From NCBI RefSeq assembly GCF_900129505.1, contig NZ_LT670818.1, positions 7,349,001 to 7,413,000 on the forward strand: DNA of 64,000 bases. Direction: 5' to 3'. This document shows, piece by piece, positions 52,678-61,832 of this stretch. The stretch is from Bradyrhizobium erythrophlei. Lineage in GTDB: Bacteria; Pseudomonadota; Alphaproteobacteria; Rhizobiales; Xanthobacteraceae. Position 1 is the first letter of the stretch; the number at the start of each line of letters is the position of its first letter. The notes below the pieces were generated by a model. The model worked only from the letters and a program-made list of their open reading frames with translations, did not search any database and was not told where the DNA came from. Made by a program: the position numbers and the translations under genes.

Positions 52678-54109
52678 CTCGATGAAGCGCCATGCGTCGG
52701 AGGCAGGCGACTTGCTCGCGGTAAGCGACCGGTACGGTCAATTATCACGCGGCGAACTCTTTGCCAGAGTCACGGCTCTTGCCGCTGACCTTAAAGGTCA
52801 ACCCCGAACGATCGGAATCTATGCGCCAAACGGACTTGGCTGGGTCATTGCCCAGCTCGCCTGCGCACTCGCCGGCAAGATCGTAGTGCCGTTGCCGACG
52901 TTTTTCAGCCCGATGCAACTCGGCCACGTCGTGCGTGATGCATCGGTTGAGCTTATTCTTGTCTCCGAACAAACGGCAGCGCTGGCCGTGCAATCAGGCG
53001 CGCCGACCCATATGATCGATGTCCATCGGTCGGGAGCGGACCTGCCCGACGCGATCGATGGCTTCGGCCAGATCATTTATACCTCGGGAAGCACTGGTCA
53101 ACCGAAGGGCGTCCGCCATCAAAGTGGGCAGATCGCATGGTCGGCCGCCGCATTGGGAACCGCGACCGCAGCAAGCGCAACCGACACCTATCTCTCCGTC
53201 CTTCCGCTACCGCTCCTGTTGGAGACGCTCTGTTCGATTTTCATTCCAACACTGATCGGGGCATATGTGCATTTCGATACCGGCCTCGCTGAACAAGTCG
53301 GTCGCGGCGACGCGAGCGGCATTGCGAAGGCGTTTGAAATTCATCGTCCCACGATGAGTGTGCTGGTACCGCAATTACTGAAGCACTGGGTTGCGGAGCT
53401 CCAGGGGAGCGGTCAATTCGCGCCGTCTTCTCTTCGATTCGTCGCGGTGGGAGGCGCGCCTGTCCCGAGGCAGGTTGCGAATGCCGCCTGGCGCCTGGGA
53501 ATTCCCGTCCACGAAGGCTACGGACTTTCGGAATGCTGCTCGGTCGTTGCAGTCAACCGTCCGAAGGAACGTCGCCCGGGTACCGTTGGCCAGCCGCTGA
53601 GCGGACTTTCTGTGTCGATTGACGACGGGGAAATCGTCGTCGACGGACCTTCGATAACGGACGGTTACCTGGGCCAAGGACCTGCCAAAAGGCCATGGCG
53701 CACCGGTGACCTCGGCGAGATCCATCAGGACGGTTTCGTTACCGTACATGGACGCAAGGACAGTCTCCTCGTCACGTCATTCGGTAGAAACGTCAGCCCT
53801 GAATGGATCGAGACAATGCTCCTTGCCGATCCACGCATCGCGCTCTGCACCGTGGCCGGTCACGGCGAGCCGCACTTGACGGTCTTGCTTATCCCCTCCC
53901 CTCCAGGGGCAGCTTGGTTCGCCAAGGCAACTCGCGCGGATATCCTGGAGCTGTTGTCCGATCGTTGTTCTGACGCACCAGAATATGGAGTACCGCGCGC
54001 CTACGTGATCGTTTCCCTTGAGCAGGCCTTGAAGAATCAGTTGCTCAGTAACGGACGACCCGTTCGCAAAGCAATTGGCAAATTCGTCCTGGAAAGGGCG
54101 GCCGCCTAG
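52661..54109 (+). CDS. AMP-dependent ligase of hemolysin-type cluster
   Basis: 482 aa from the ATG at 52661 (GGGGAG 5 bp upstream). ANL fold with IIYTSGSTGQPKGVRHQSGQ (P-loop), EGYGLSECCSVVAVN, WRTGDLGEIHQDGF and GRKDSLLVTSFGRNVSPEWI, and a terminal Lys in NGRPVRKAIGKF. It is somewhat short, with a reduced C-terminal domain. It adenylates an acid and may pass it to CoA, to an amine, or directly to the hemolysin-family partner; no carrier protein is encoded nearby. A 45-bp gap leads to the iron oxidase. Confidence 0.85.
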   Translation: MRQLFDSMKRHASEAGDLLAVSDRYGQLSRGELFARVTALAADLKGQPRTIGIYAPNGLGWVIAQLACALAGKIVVPLPTFFSPMQLGHVVRDASVELILVSEQTAALAVQSGAPTHMIDVHRSGADLPDAIDGFGQIIYTSGSTGQPKGVRHQSGQIAWSAAALGTATAASATDTYLSVLPLPLLLETLCSIFIPTLIGAYVHFDTGLAEQVGRGDASGIAKAFEIHRPTMSVLVPQLLKHWVAELQGSGQFAPSSLRFVAVGGAPVPRQVANAAWRLGIPVHEGYGLSECCSVVAVNRPKERRPGTVGQPLSGLSVSIDDGEIVVDGPSITDGYLGQGPAKRPWRTGDLGEIHQDGFVTVHGRKDSLLVTSFGRNVSPEWIETMLLADPRIALCTVAGHGEPHLTVLLIPSPPGAAWFAKATRADILELLSDRCSDAPEYGVPRAYVIVSLEQALKNQLLSNGRPVRKAIGKFVLERAAA

Positions 54110-54154
54110 CGGAGGCCTCTCCTCACATCTCGTTTTCAACCTGAAAGGCCGAGT

Positions 54155-54823
54155 ATGAGCTTCTATGAGCAACTGGTCGCCGAGACGGCTGACAGCCGTG
54201 ACGCCTTCCTCTCAATTCCGCTGGTGCGGAACACGATTCGGAATGGGGCGGACCGCAGGCTCTACCTCACTTTCCTGACTGAAGCCTATCACCACGTCAA
54301 ACACACTTTTCCCCTGATGGCTTTGGCCGCGTCACGCACTTCGGACGAGCGATATCAAGACGCTTTGGTCGAATACATGGAGGAAGAGCGTGGTCATGAG
54401 AAATGGATTCTCGACGACATCCGCATTCTAGGCGGCGATCCGGAAACGGTTCGCAATGGTCAAGGGGGCCCTGCCTGCAGGATCATGGTGGGCTACGCTT
54501 ACTACGCCATCGAGCATGTCAGCCCGTACGCATTCCTCGGAAGCGTGCATGTCCTCGAGGGAATGTCCGTGTTGCTGGCGGACCAGGTTGCAGATGCCAT
54601 GAAGGCGTCTCTCGGCTTGGAGAGCGATGCCGGATTTACCTACCTTCGAACCCATGGATCGCTGGACACCGAACACGTGGCTTTCTTCCAAAAGCTGGTT
54701 GATGGCTTCGATGATCGCAATACCCAGCGCATCATCATCGATAACGCGACAATCTTCTATCGCTTGTACGGCTCGATCTTTCACGACCTTGGCGCGCGCC
54801 CGGAGTTGAGCCATGCCGCGTGA
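54155..54823 (+). CDS. Haem-oxygenase-like iron oxidase (TenA/UndA-type fold)
   Basis: 222 aa, all-helical. Candidate metal ligands: Glu43 (TEAYHHVKHTFP), Glu78/His81 (EEERGHEKWILDD), Glu135 (GSVHVLEGMSVLLADQV), and Asp171/His174 (SLDTEHVAFFQK). The spacing between ligands (about 38, 54 and 39 residues) is close to that of UndA, which makes terminal alkenes from fatty acids, and of other non-haem HDO oxidases. A redox step on the product of the ligase and hemolysin-family enzymes is likely: desaturation, C-C cleavage or N-oxidation. It overlaps the SDR gene by 11 bp. Confidence 0.8.
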   Translation: MSFYEQLVAETADSRDAFLSIPLVRNTIRNGADRRLYLTFLTEAYHHVKHTFPLMALAASRTSDERYQDALVEYMEEERGHEKWILDDIRILGGDPETVRNGQGGPACRIMVGYAYYAIEHVSPYAFLGSVHVLEGMSVLLADQVADAMKASLGLESDAGFTYLRTHGSLDTEHVAFFQKLVDGFDDRNTQRIIIDNATIFYRLYGSIFHDLGARPELSHAA

Positions 54824-55586
54824 GCAGAAATGCGTGCTGATAACAGGAGCAGGCTCCGGGATCGGGCGTGCTTTGGCTATCGAAGCGGCGCAGCGGGGAA
54901 TGGTCGTTGCGCTATGTGGACGGCGGGAGACGGCACTTGAGGGAACTGCTGCGCTGCTCGACTGGGGAAGCCAGCATATCATTGTTCCGGCGGATATAAC
55001 AAATCCCCAAGACCGCCGCCGGATCGTTGAGGTCATCAGAGGAGAATGGAAAGCGCTCGACATACTCGTCAACAACGCAGGCGTCGTCGAGGGCGCCGCC
55101 ATCGAGAAATTCGACGATGACGCGATCAGCAGGACATTTTTCACCAATGTCATCGCGCCGATTGCGCTGACGCGCGATCTCATGCCTCTGTTGGCCGCGG
55201 CAAGGCCATCGAGAGTGGTCAACATCGGCTCTGTTTTTGGCGACATCGCCTATCCGCGGTTTTCAAGCTATTCCGCCTCGAAATTCGCGCTGCGCGGATT
55301 TTCGAATGCGCTGCGCCTGGAATGGAAGCAAATCGGCATTGGCGTCACCTATGCTGCCCCGCGGGCAACCCGGACCGAAGCAGCCGTCGCATTCGACCAT
55401 CTAATTGCAAATGCCAAGATGGGCGTCGATGCTCCTGCAAAAGTCGCCCGGCAAATATGGCGGTCGGTCGCAAGCGGTCATGATTCGATCTACGCACCTG
55501 CACCGGAACGTATCTACGTCGCAATTCAACGGATCTTCCCGCAAATCATCGACTGGGCGCTCTCACGGCAAGCGTCCTCTCATTAA
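54813..55586 (+). CDS. Short-chain dehydrogenase/reductase
   Basis: 257 aa, classical SDR. VLITGAGSGIGRALAIEAA (NAD(P) loop), DILVNNAGVV, VVNIGSVFG (Ser) and YSASKFALRGF (Tyr-x3-Lys). CGRRETAL after strand 2 suggests NADPH preference. A C-terminal hydrophobic helix (about 235-250, IFPQIIDWALS) could bind membranes. It reduces or oxidises a carbonyl in the cluster's pathway. Translationally coupled to the iron oxidase. Confidence 0.9.
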   Translation: MPREQKCVLITGAGSGIGRALAIEAAQRGMVVALCGRRETALEGTAALLDWGSQHIIVPADITNPQDRRRIVEVIRGEWKALDILVNNAGVVEGAAIEKFDDDAISRTFFTNVIAPIALTRDLMPLLAAARPSRVVNIGSVFGDIAYPRFSSYSASKFALRGFSNALRLEWKQIGIGVTYAAPRATRTEAAVAFDHLIANAKMGVDAPAKVARQIWRSVASGHDSIYAPAPERIYVAIQRIFPQIIDWALSRQASSH

Positions 55587-55630
55587 ATTCCGCTGGCAGA
55601 AAAGACACCCCGCAGACGAGAAGGCTATCT

Positions 55631-56296
55631 ATGATCTTGAAATCCCGGACATCGCTACTGTCATTGATCGTCTTGCTGGTCGCGGGACCCTGTGCAACTT
55701 CCAGCCGGGCTGCAGATACCCTGTCGCCGGAAGTCCGTCGCCTGCAAACCAAGTGGGAGGCGATCAAGTTTGGCGTTCCCGAAGGCGACGAGCAAACCAA
55801 ACAAATGAATGCGCTTGGCGACGAAGCCGACGCAGTCGCCGCACACTTTCCCGGTATGCCCGAAGCCCTGATTTGGGATGGTATCATCACGAGCGAGCGC
55901 GCCTCGATGGCGAGCACGTTTTATGCGCTCGTCTTTGCCAAGCGCGCCCGCGACATTCTCGAGCAGGCCTACAACCTGGATCCTGCGAAATTGGATGCCG
56001 GCGCGACGACGAGCCTTGGCGTGCTATACTACCGTGTTCCCGGATTTCCGATCGGATTTGGCGATAAGGCGAAAGCCGGGCAGTTGCTCGCACAGGCAGT
56101 CAAACTTGCCCCAAGTGGGCTGGACGCGTGGTATTTTTACGGAGACTTCCTTTACACGCAAAACGAATTTCCGAAGGCCGTCGAAGTCTTTCAGCATGCC
56201 CTCAAGATACCACAACATCCGGATCGTCCGCTCTGGGACAAGAATCGCCGTCTCGTGATCGAGGAAGATCTGGCCAAGATCGAGGAGAAAAGGTGA
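55631..56296 (+). CDS. Secreted TPR-repeat protein
   Basis: 221 aa. Signal peptide 1-27 (SLLSLIVLLVAGPCATSSRA, cleavage before ADT). The mature part is helical with TPR-like units: FAKRARDILEQAYNLDP, AKAGQLLAQAVKLAPSGLDA, WYFYGDFLYTQNEFPKAVEV. It resembles TatT/TRAP-associated periplasmic TPR proteins. Role in the cluster unknown; perhaps a periplasmic scaffold for export or sensing of the product. Its stop overlaps the methyltransferase start (GTG/TGA). Confidence 0.75.
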   Translation: MILKSRTSLLSLIVLLVAGPCATSSRAADTLSPEVRRLQTKWEAIKFGVPEGDEQTKQMNALGDEADAVAAHFPGMPEALIWDGIITSERASMASTFYALVFAKRARDILEQAYNLDPAKLDAGATTSLGVLYYRVPGFPIGFGDKAKAGQLLAQAVKLAPSGLDAWYFYGDFLYTQNEFPKAVEVFQHALKIPQHPDRPLWDKNRRLVIEEDLAKIEEKR

Positions 56297-57111
56297 GACC
56301 TCCTCCGCGCGAATCCGCGATCAGAAATGCAAGACCCCGTTTGCTTGTAACCGACAGGATTTGGCACGCCCTTGGTCGTCAATTGCGAAACCCGAGCGGC
56401 GGCGTTGGATTGATCGTTGGATGGCTGATGGCCTGGATCAATGAAGAGCCCAACCGACTGGCCATCAATGCGCTCGACCCTGGCCCAGGTGAAACGATCC
56501 TTGAACTCGGCTTCGGTCCTGGTTGGGGCCTTCGAACGATCGCGGCGCGCGCCCGCGGCGCACGTGTGTACGGCGTAGACCAATCGGCGCGAATGCTCCA
56601 ACAAGCCAAACGTATGAACGAGGTCGCGATATCCCGAGGTCGAATGGTGCTGGTGCGGGGAGCCTTCAGCCCGCTGCCCTGGATCGACGAAATGTTTCAT
56701 AAGCTCCTGTTGGTTAACGTTCTTTATTTCTTCGACCATGACGGCCGCGATATCTCAGAAGTCTACCGTGTGCTACAATCGGGCGGCCGTCTTGTCATCT
56801 ACGTGACGTCGCGGGAGACGATGGAACAATGGCCGTTTGCCGGCCCAACTACCCACCGGACCTTCGACGAGCGCGATCTTGCCACTCTTCTCGAGAATGC
56901 TGGGTTTCGCCGAGCGCACATAACAATTACACATGTCGAACTTGCGCTCGGCGTCAAAGGTCTCATCGCAGTCGCCGAAAAATCCGGCGGCGCGATACGG
57001 CGTGAGGAACTGTCGCAGGATTTTACACCCAGCGGCTTTGAGGCTTTGAGGCAGAACGTTTCCGCGGGGCTACCAAATGATCGGGGTAAGTCGCGCAACG
57101 TACGGAAATGA
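56293..57111 (+). CDS. SAM-dependent class I methyltransferase
   Basis: 272 aa from the GTG at 56293 (GAGGAG 5 bp upstream), overlapping the TPR stop by 4 bp. SAM-binding motif I ILELGFGPGWGLRTIAA, acidic loop VYGVDQSARML, motif IV LLVNVLYFFDH, post-motif RVLQSGGRLVIYVTS. It resembles ubiquinone/menaquinone-type and small-molecule methyltransferases. Last gene of the cluster; probably tailors the product. Its last eight codons lie inside direct repeat B, so its C-terminus may have been altered by the duplication. Confidence 0.85.
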   Translation: MRPPPRESAIRNARPRLLVTDRIWHALGRQLRNPSGGVGLIVGWLMAWINEEPNRLAINALDPGPGETILELGFGPGWGLRTIAARARGARVYGVDQSARMLQQAKRMNEVAISRGRMVLVRGAFSPLPWIDEMFHKLLLVNVLYFFDHDGRDISEVYRVLQSGGRLVIYVTSRETMEQWPFAGPTTHRTFDERDLATLLENAGFRRAHITITHVELALGVKGLIAVAEKSGGAIRREELSQDFTPSGFEALRQNVSAGLPNDRGKSRNVRK

Positions 57112-57157
57112 AGCGGGAGTCGGGGGACAAGCTTCAGTCGCAAATGCCGTCAATAAC
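57090..57157 (+). repeat. Imperfect direct repeat B, downstream of hemolysin-type operon
   Basis: Partner of repeat A at 51989. Like A it is followed within about 35 bp by an ATG (57191) whose frame includes PAEELIEKRFSGQ, faintly like the AAEELIKNTYAAR start of the hemolysin-family protein. This suggests a decayed second copy of the first gene and its leader. Confidence 0.65.
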
Positions 57158-57617
57158 CTGCCGAATTCAGCCCTCTTGCCGATAATCTAAATGCGCAAGA
57201 CGGTCCTTCCAGCCGAAGAACTAATCGAGAAGCGCTTCTCAGGACAGCCGCCGGAAAATTTCAAGCGCAACCGTAACTGGACGCCGGTTCAGCGCCTGGA
57301 GCGGCGGCATGGTCCGGTACGGCCGGCGGCGTCAGAGGCATCACTCGTTCGGCTGACAAAATACCAGCTCGAGTTCTCGTCGCGAATGTCCGCTTGGCGG
57401 CCAAGAGTGGCCGGTCGAGAGTACTACCCTGCGCAACAGCCACGGCTTCGATCGCATGGCTCCCTACCGTTCGTAGAAGCCTCGGCGCGATATATAAGAG
57501 TCCAATTTTCAGCCCCTTCGCTCGTCCTTGAAGAGCGCTCGACCAATCCCACATCGCCGGCAGCATGCGGCCAAAGAGTTTGTTGTTCCTTGCGTGCTAC
57601 CCTGCGCCCGCAGCGAT
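57158..57617. other. 460-bp gap with decayed copy and palindromic repeat copy 3
   Basis: Nothing intact. 57191-57250 may be a degenerate 5' end of a thermostable-hemolysin gene. TGTCCGCTTGGCGGCCAAGA at 57387-57406 is a third, eroded copy of the palindromic element at 44941 and 45714. Confidence 0.4.
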
Positions 57618-60293
57618 TCATGCGGCGAGCGAGTCCGACCTTGGCCTTACGCCCTCGTCACCTTCTTTCCTTTCCGGGGGAAGCCCGGCGAACCGGCACA
57701 AGGCATCGGCCATCTGCACGCGCGCGGCAACACCGGTGATCACCACGTCGACCATCGTAAGCGACGAGTGGAAGTGGCCGCGAGCTTTGAGTTGCTCGAC
57801 GGGCACGCCTGCGGCAGAAAGAGCTTCGGCGTAAGCGACGCCCTCGTCGCGCAGCGGATCGAACTCGCAGGTCGCCACCAACGCCGGAGGCAAGTTTTCG
57901 AGTTTGCCGCGCAGCGGCGAGACGCGCGGATCGGTGCGGTCGGCGGGCGAACAGTAGATGTCCCAGAACCAGTACATCAGTGAGCGCGTCAGGAAATAGC
58001 CCGTGGCATTGTCGGTATAAGACGGGCGGTCGAAACCACAGTCGGTGACCGGGCACACGAGAAGCTGCCCGGAGATTGCCGGGCCGCCGCGGTCGCGCGC
58101 CAGTTGGCAGGTGACGGCGGCGATGTTGCCGCCGGCGCTCCAGCCCGCGACCATCAAAGGTCCTGGTTTGCCGCCAATCTCGGCCGCATGTTCGGCGATC
58201 CACCGCGTCGCTGCATAGCCATCCTCGGCCGCCGCGGGAAAGCGGTGTTCGGGCGCATGACGGTAACCGACGCTGACAAAACTCATCCCGGTACGCCGGC
58301 ACATGTCGCGGCAGAACGGATCGTCGGACTGCTCGTCACCCAAGACCCAGCCGCCGCCATGGAAATAGACCACGATCGGATGCGGCCCCGGCGTCGCCGG
58401 CCGATAGAGACGATAGGGCAGCGGACCGTCGGCGCCGGGAAGCGTGCCATCGACCACCTCGCCGACCGGCCGTCCGGCGGGACGGCTCTTGTTGAATTCA
58501 GCCACGAAGTCGCGCGCACCCTGGGCTCCCATCGACTCGATCGGCGGCAGGTTCATTTCCGCCAGCATGTTCAGCACCAGCCGCACATCCGGCTGCAGGC
58601 GAACGACCTCGCCGTCGTTGCATTGCTCGGCCACGTTCAGGCCGTTCAGCCTGAAGCCGAGCATGCCGCGGCTGACAACCTCGTTGCAAATGCTGCGATA
58701 GGGACCGACGCCGCCGGTATAGGGCATCACGCCCCACGCCTTGCCGGGAACGTTGGCGCCCGTGTACCAGGTGTTTGCCAGCCGATGCAGCGTCAGCGTC
58801 GCGCAGTCGGCCATGTGGCGGGCCCAGCCGGCCTGCGCCGTCTCGGTCGCCTCGATGGTGGTGAGGCCGGCTTCGCGCATCGCCATCAGCCGGTCAGCCA
58901 CCCAATCGACGTGCTGCTCGATCGATACGGCCATGTTCGACAGCACTGACGGGCTGCCGGGGCCGGTGATCATGAACAAATTGGGGAAGCCGGCTACCGT
59001 AAGCCCGAGATAGGTCTGCGGGCCGTTGGCCCAGACGTCGGACAGCGACTTTCTACCGCGGCCGGTGATCGGATGCACGGCCATGATCGCTCCGGTCATC
59101 GCGTCGAAGCCGGTGGCGAACACAATGACGTCGACGTCGAAGGTTCGCTTGTCGGTCTTGATGCCGGAGGGCGTGATGGACGTGATCGGTTCCTGGCGCA
59201 GGTTCACCAGCGTGACGTTCGGACGGTTGTAGGTGTTGTAGTAGTTGGTATCGAGGCAAGGACGCTTGGCCCCGAACGGATGGTCGTAAGGGCTCAGCGC
59301 TGCCGCCGTCTCGGGGTCCTTGACCGTTAAGCGGATTTTCTCGCGAATCAGCTCGGCGAGCAGCGCGTTGCCGTCGACGTCGACCGCCTGGTCGGCCCAA
59401 AGCTGGGTCAAGATGTACACGAGATCGCCAGCGGCCCACGCCTGCTCGAACCGCTCGCGGCGCTCGGCATCGCTCAATTGCCAGCTCACCTCCATTTGTT
59501 GCGGCCACGGTACGCCTGCCAGCGACCAGCGAGCCTGCTCACGATAGCCGGCTCGGTCGCCTTCCAGCAACGCGACGCGATCCGCTGGCGCAGGACCATT
59601 ATGGGCAGGCAAGGCAAAGTTCGGGGTGCGCTGGAAGACGGTCAGATGCGCCGCCTGCTCGGCGATCATCGGTATCGACTGGATCCCCGACGATCCCGTG
59701 CCGATCACCGCAACGCGCTTGCCGGCGAGTTTTATCTCTTCATGAGGCCAGCGGCCGGTGAAATAGACCTCGCCCTTGAAGTCCTTGACGCCATCGATCT
59801 CCGGCGGCTTCGGCGCGGAGAGACAGCCGGTGGCCATGATGTAATAGCGGCAGGATACGCTGGCGCCATTGTCGGTCGTGAGCCGCCAGCGTTCGGCGGC
59901 CTCATCCCACGTCGCCGCCGTGACCTTGGTGCCGAAGCGGATGTCGCGGCGCAGATCATAGCGGTCGGCGACGAAGCCGAGATAGCGCAGGATTTCCGGC
60001 TGGGTTGCGTATTTCTCTGACCATTGCCACGCGCTCTCCAGTTCCGGATCGAACGTATAGCTGTAGTCGATGGTCTGAATGTCGCAGCGCGCGCCGGGAT
60101 ATCGGTTCCAGTACCAGGTGCCGCCGACGTCGCCGGCCTCCTCCAGCAGCACCGAATTGAAGCCGGCATTGTGCAACCGATGCAGCAGGTACAGGCCGGC
60201 AAATCCGGCACCCACCACCGCGACATCGACCTGTTGTGTCGCAGCGCCGCGCGTCGCCTCTGACGCAGATGATGCAACCATCGCTTCTGGCAT
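57618..60293 (-). CDS. Fusion: flavin Baeyer-Villiger-type monooxygenase plus HSL-family esterase
   Basis: 891 aa; GGGAGG 5 bp before the ATG. Residues about 20-540 form a class B flavoprotein: FAD loop [35 protein letters not shown] loop [13 protein letters not shown]. The BVMO fingerprint FxGxxxHTxxWP reads [12 protein letters not shown] (172-183), with Phe178 in place of the hallmark His. Residues about 600-885 are an alpha/beta hydrolase of the hormone-sensitive-lipase family: [14 protein letters not shown] (oxyanion hole), GWSAGGN (Ser), [10 protein letters not shown] (Asp), GHFHSS (His). A ketone would be oxidised to an ester or lactone and hydrolysed by the same chain. Last gene of a minus-strand group with GST, cupin and ABM genes. 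Confidence 0.9.
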   Translation of the reverse strand: MPEAMVASSASEATRGAATQQVDVAVVGAGFAGLYLLHRLHNAGFNSVLLEEAGDVGGTWYWNRYPGARCDIQTIDYSYTFDPELESAWQWSEKYATQPEILRYLGFVADRYDLRRDIRFGTKVTAATWDEAAERWRLTTDNGASVSCRYYIMATGCLSAPKPPEIDGVKDFKGEVYFTGRWPHEEIKLAGKRVAVIGTGSSGIQSIPMIAEQAAHLTVFQRTPNFALPAHNGPAPADRVALLEGDRAGYREQARWSLAGVPWPQQMEVSWQLSDAERRERFEQAWAAGDLVYILTQLWADQAVDVDGNALLAELIREKIRLTVKDPETAAALSPYDHPFGAKRPCLDTNYYNTYNRPNVTLVNLRQEPITSITPSGIKTDKRTFDVDVIVFATGFDAMTGAIMAVHPITGRGRKSLSDVWANGPQTYLGLTVAGFPNLFMITGPGSPSVLSNMAVSIEQHVDWVADRLMAMREAGLTTIEATETAQAGWARHMADCATLTLHRLANTWYTGANVPGKAWGVMPYTGGVGPYRSICNEVVSRGMLGFRLNGLNVAEQCNDGEVVRLQPDVRLVLNMLAEMNLPPIESMGAQGARDFVAEFNKSRPAGRPVGEVVDGTLPGADGPLPYRLYRPATPGPHPIVVYFHGGGWVLGDEQSDDPFCRDMCRRTGMSFVSVGYRHAPEHRFPAAAEDGYAATRWIAEHAAEIGGKPGPLMVAGWSAGGNIAAVTCQLARDRGGPAISGQLLVCPVTDCGFDRPSYTDNATGYFLTRSLMYWFWDIYCSPADRTDPRVSPLRGKLENLPPALVATCEFDPLRDEGVAYAEALSAAGVPVEQLKARGHFHSSLTMVDVVITGVAARVQMADALCRFAGLPPERKEGDEGVRPRSDSLAA

Positions 60294-60581
60294 ACCATCC
60301 TCCCATGTCTTTTGATTTCGCCGCGGTCTATCGGCGCGCAGCCCAGTTTGTCACAATCTTCGGTAGTTCCACTTGCGTGGACACGCTATCGCCTCTGGGA
60401 ATTCACCGGCCTCCTCTGGCAAATGGGCAAAGTGTCAACCCGCGTGGGGTCCCGACGACAAATGGCGATAACGCCAGGTCAACGACCGAACGCGTGCGAG
60501 ACTAATTTGCTAGACTCAGGAGGCCGACCGCCGGTCGCCCTACCGACGGTCCGCACCGGATCAATCTCGCGGGCTCCGCAC

Positions 60582-61517
60582 TTAGGCGGCCTGCTTTTCC
60601 GCAGGAGCCGCGTCAAAGCCGACCCGCGGGAAGCGCAGGTTCACCCTGCCAACCGAGGGGTCTTCGTGCCGGATGATAATTTCGTCGGGTGTCCAGGAGA
60701 GAATGCTTCCGCATACGGAGTTGCCATAGTCGTCGGGAGTTACGCTGACCCAGTCACCGCGCCGGAGACCGACATTCTGCGCCTCTGACGACCATTCGTC
60801 TGGCTCACTCGGTTCGTTAACCTTGGCAACTTCGATCGCTTGGTCGGGCGTCATTTCGGAGAAATTGCTGTGCCCAATGGCCGCAACTCTTTCATACCAG
60901 GGGTCGATCACGGTTGCGAAAGAGATCAGCTCATTTACCTCACTGCCACCATTCTGCCGTGCAAACCAAATCGGATGGTAAGCTGACAAATCGGCCGCGG
61001 AAGGATCTGTTCCTAATATGAACCCGCGACCGTCGGCCAGAGCCTCAGCGAGCCATGCGATGTGCGCATTGACCCTTTGCAGGTACATCGCTCGCTTTGG
61101 ACGCAACGCCTCGGGATCCAAGTCGACCCGGAAGAGCGGACGTCGTTCCTCGATAAGTTCTTGGGGGAGTCCAGGCATGTTGCCTATCGTGAGACAGACG
61201 GCATTCATGAAGGAGCCTTTCTCGATCCACCAGCCAAGCGCCTTTGCAAGCGCTTCTTGACCTTTCGGATAGAGCGAGCCCGAAGTGCCCAGTTTTTCGA
61301 TGGCTCGAAGTATGTGCAGCGTGTCGCAGTAGAACTCTGCCCCGACTTGAAGGATCGGAGTTCGCCGATAGCCTCCTGTCATCGGGGTGAGCTTGGGGCG
61401 CGGCGTCCATACCGGAATTTCGACGGAGTTCCAGCTTACGCCCTTGAGACCCAGGGCGAGGCGTATCTTTTCCGAGTAAGGCGAAAGCGGGTAGTGGTGC
61501 AGGATGACCTTTGACAT
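60582..61517 (-). CDS. Glutathione S-transferase family protein with extra C-terminal domain
   Basis: 311 aa from the ATG at 61517 (GGGAGAG 7 bp upstream). The thioredoxin-like N-terminal domain has HHYPLSPYSEKIRLALGLKG, with Ser or Tyr as the glutathione-activating residue, and RRTPILQVGAEFYCDT (cis-Pro and Glu/Asp glutathione contacts). A helical domain spans about 90-240. About 65 further residues (LRRGDWVSVTPDDYG, SWTPDEIIIRHEDPSVG) form a small beta-rich, SH3-like tail not found in normal GSTs of about 210 aa. Probably conjugates or isomerises an intermediate of the neighbouring oxidation genes. Confidence 0.85.
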   Translation of the reverse strand: MSKVILHHYPLSPYSEKIRLALGLKGVSWNSVEIPVWTPRPKLTPMTGGYRRTPILQVGAEFYCDTLHILRAIEKLGTSGSLYPKGQEALAKALGWWIEKGSFMNAVCLTIGNMPGLPQELIEERRPLFRVDLDPEALRPKRAMYLQRVNAHIAWLAEALADGRGFILGTDPSAADLSAYHPIWFARQNGGSEVNELISFATVIDPWYERVAAIGHSNFSEMTPDQAIEVAKVNEPSEPDEWSSEAQNVGLRRGDWVSVTPDDYGNSVCGSILSWTPDEIIIRHEDPSVGRVNLRFPRVGFDAAPAEKQAA

Positions 61518-61711
61518 GTGTTTTCTCTCCCTGTGTTGTCTGCGGACGTGCCATCCCAGCGAATGGTTCAAGTTTGCCCCTTCGTTGGAAATCGTTGCGG
61601 AGGCATTCCGCGAGAGTGGAGCCCGGGATGGTCCGAGCCCTTGACTGAAACCAAGTCTCTGCCACCGTCCGAGCTTGAGGATCGGCAACGAGAGAGCGCT
61701 TTGCGCGGTGG

Positions 61712-61786
61712 CTACTTTCGCAGCACCGGCATATCGAAACCGAGGAATTCAAACGCTGCATCGCCGTTGACCCAGCCATGCAATGG
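61712..61786 (-). pseudogene. Duplicated 3' end of the cupin gene
   Basis: Minus-strand codons read LHGWVNGDAAFEFLGFDM, PVLRK, stop, nearly the same as HGWVNGDTPFEFLGFDMQAP at the end of the intact cupin gene 120 bp upstream. Only this 3' segment is recognisable; the intervening DNA is degenerate. It is what is left of a tandem copy. Confidence 0.8.
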
Positions 61787-61832
61787 GGTTGCCACCATTG
61801 GATCTTTTGCTCGCGCCGATGCGCTGGCGTTA

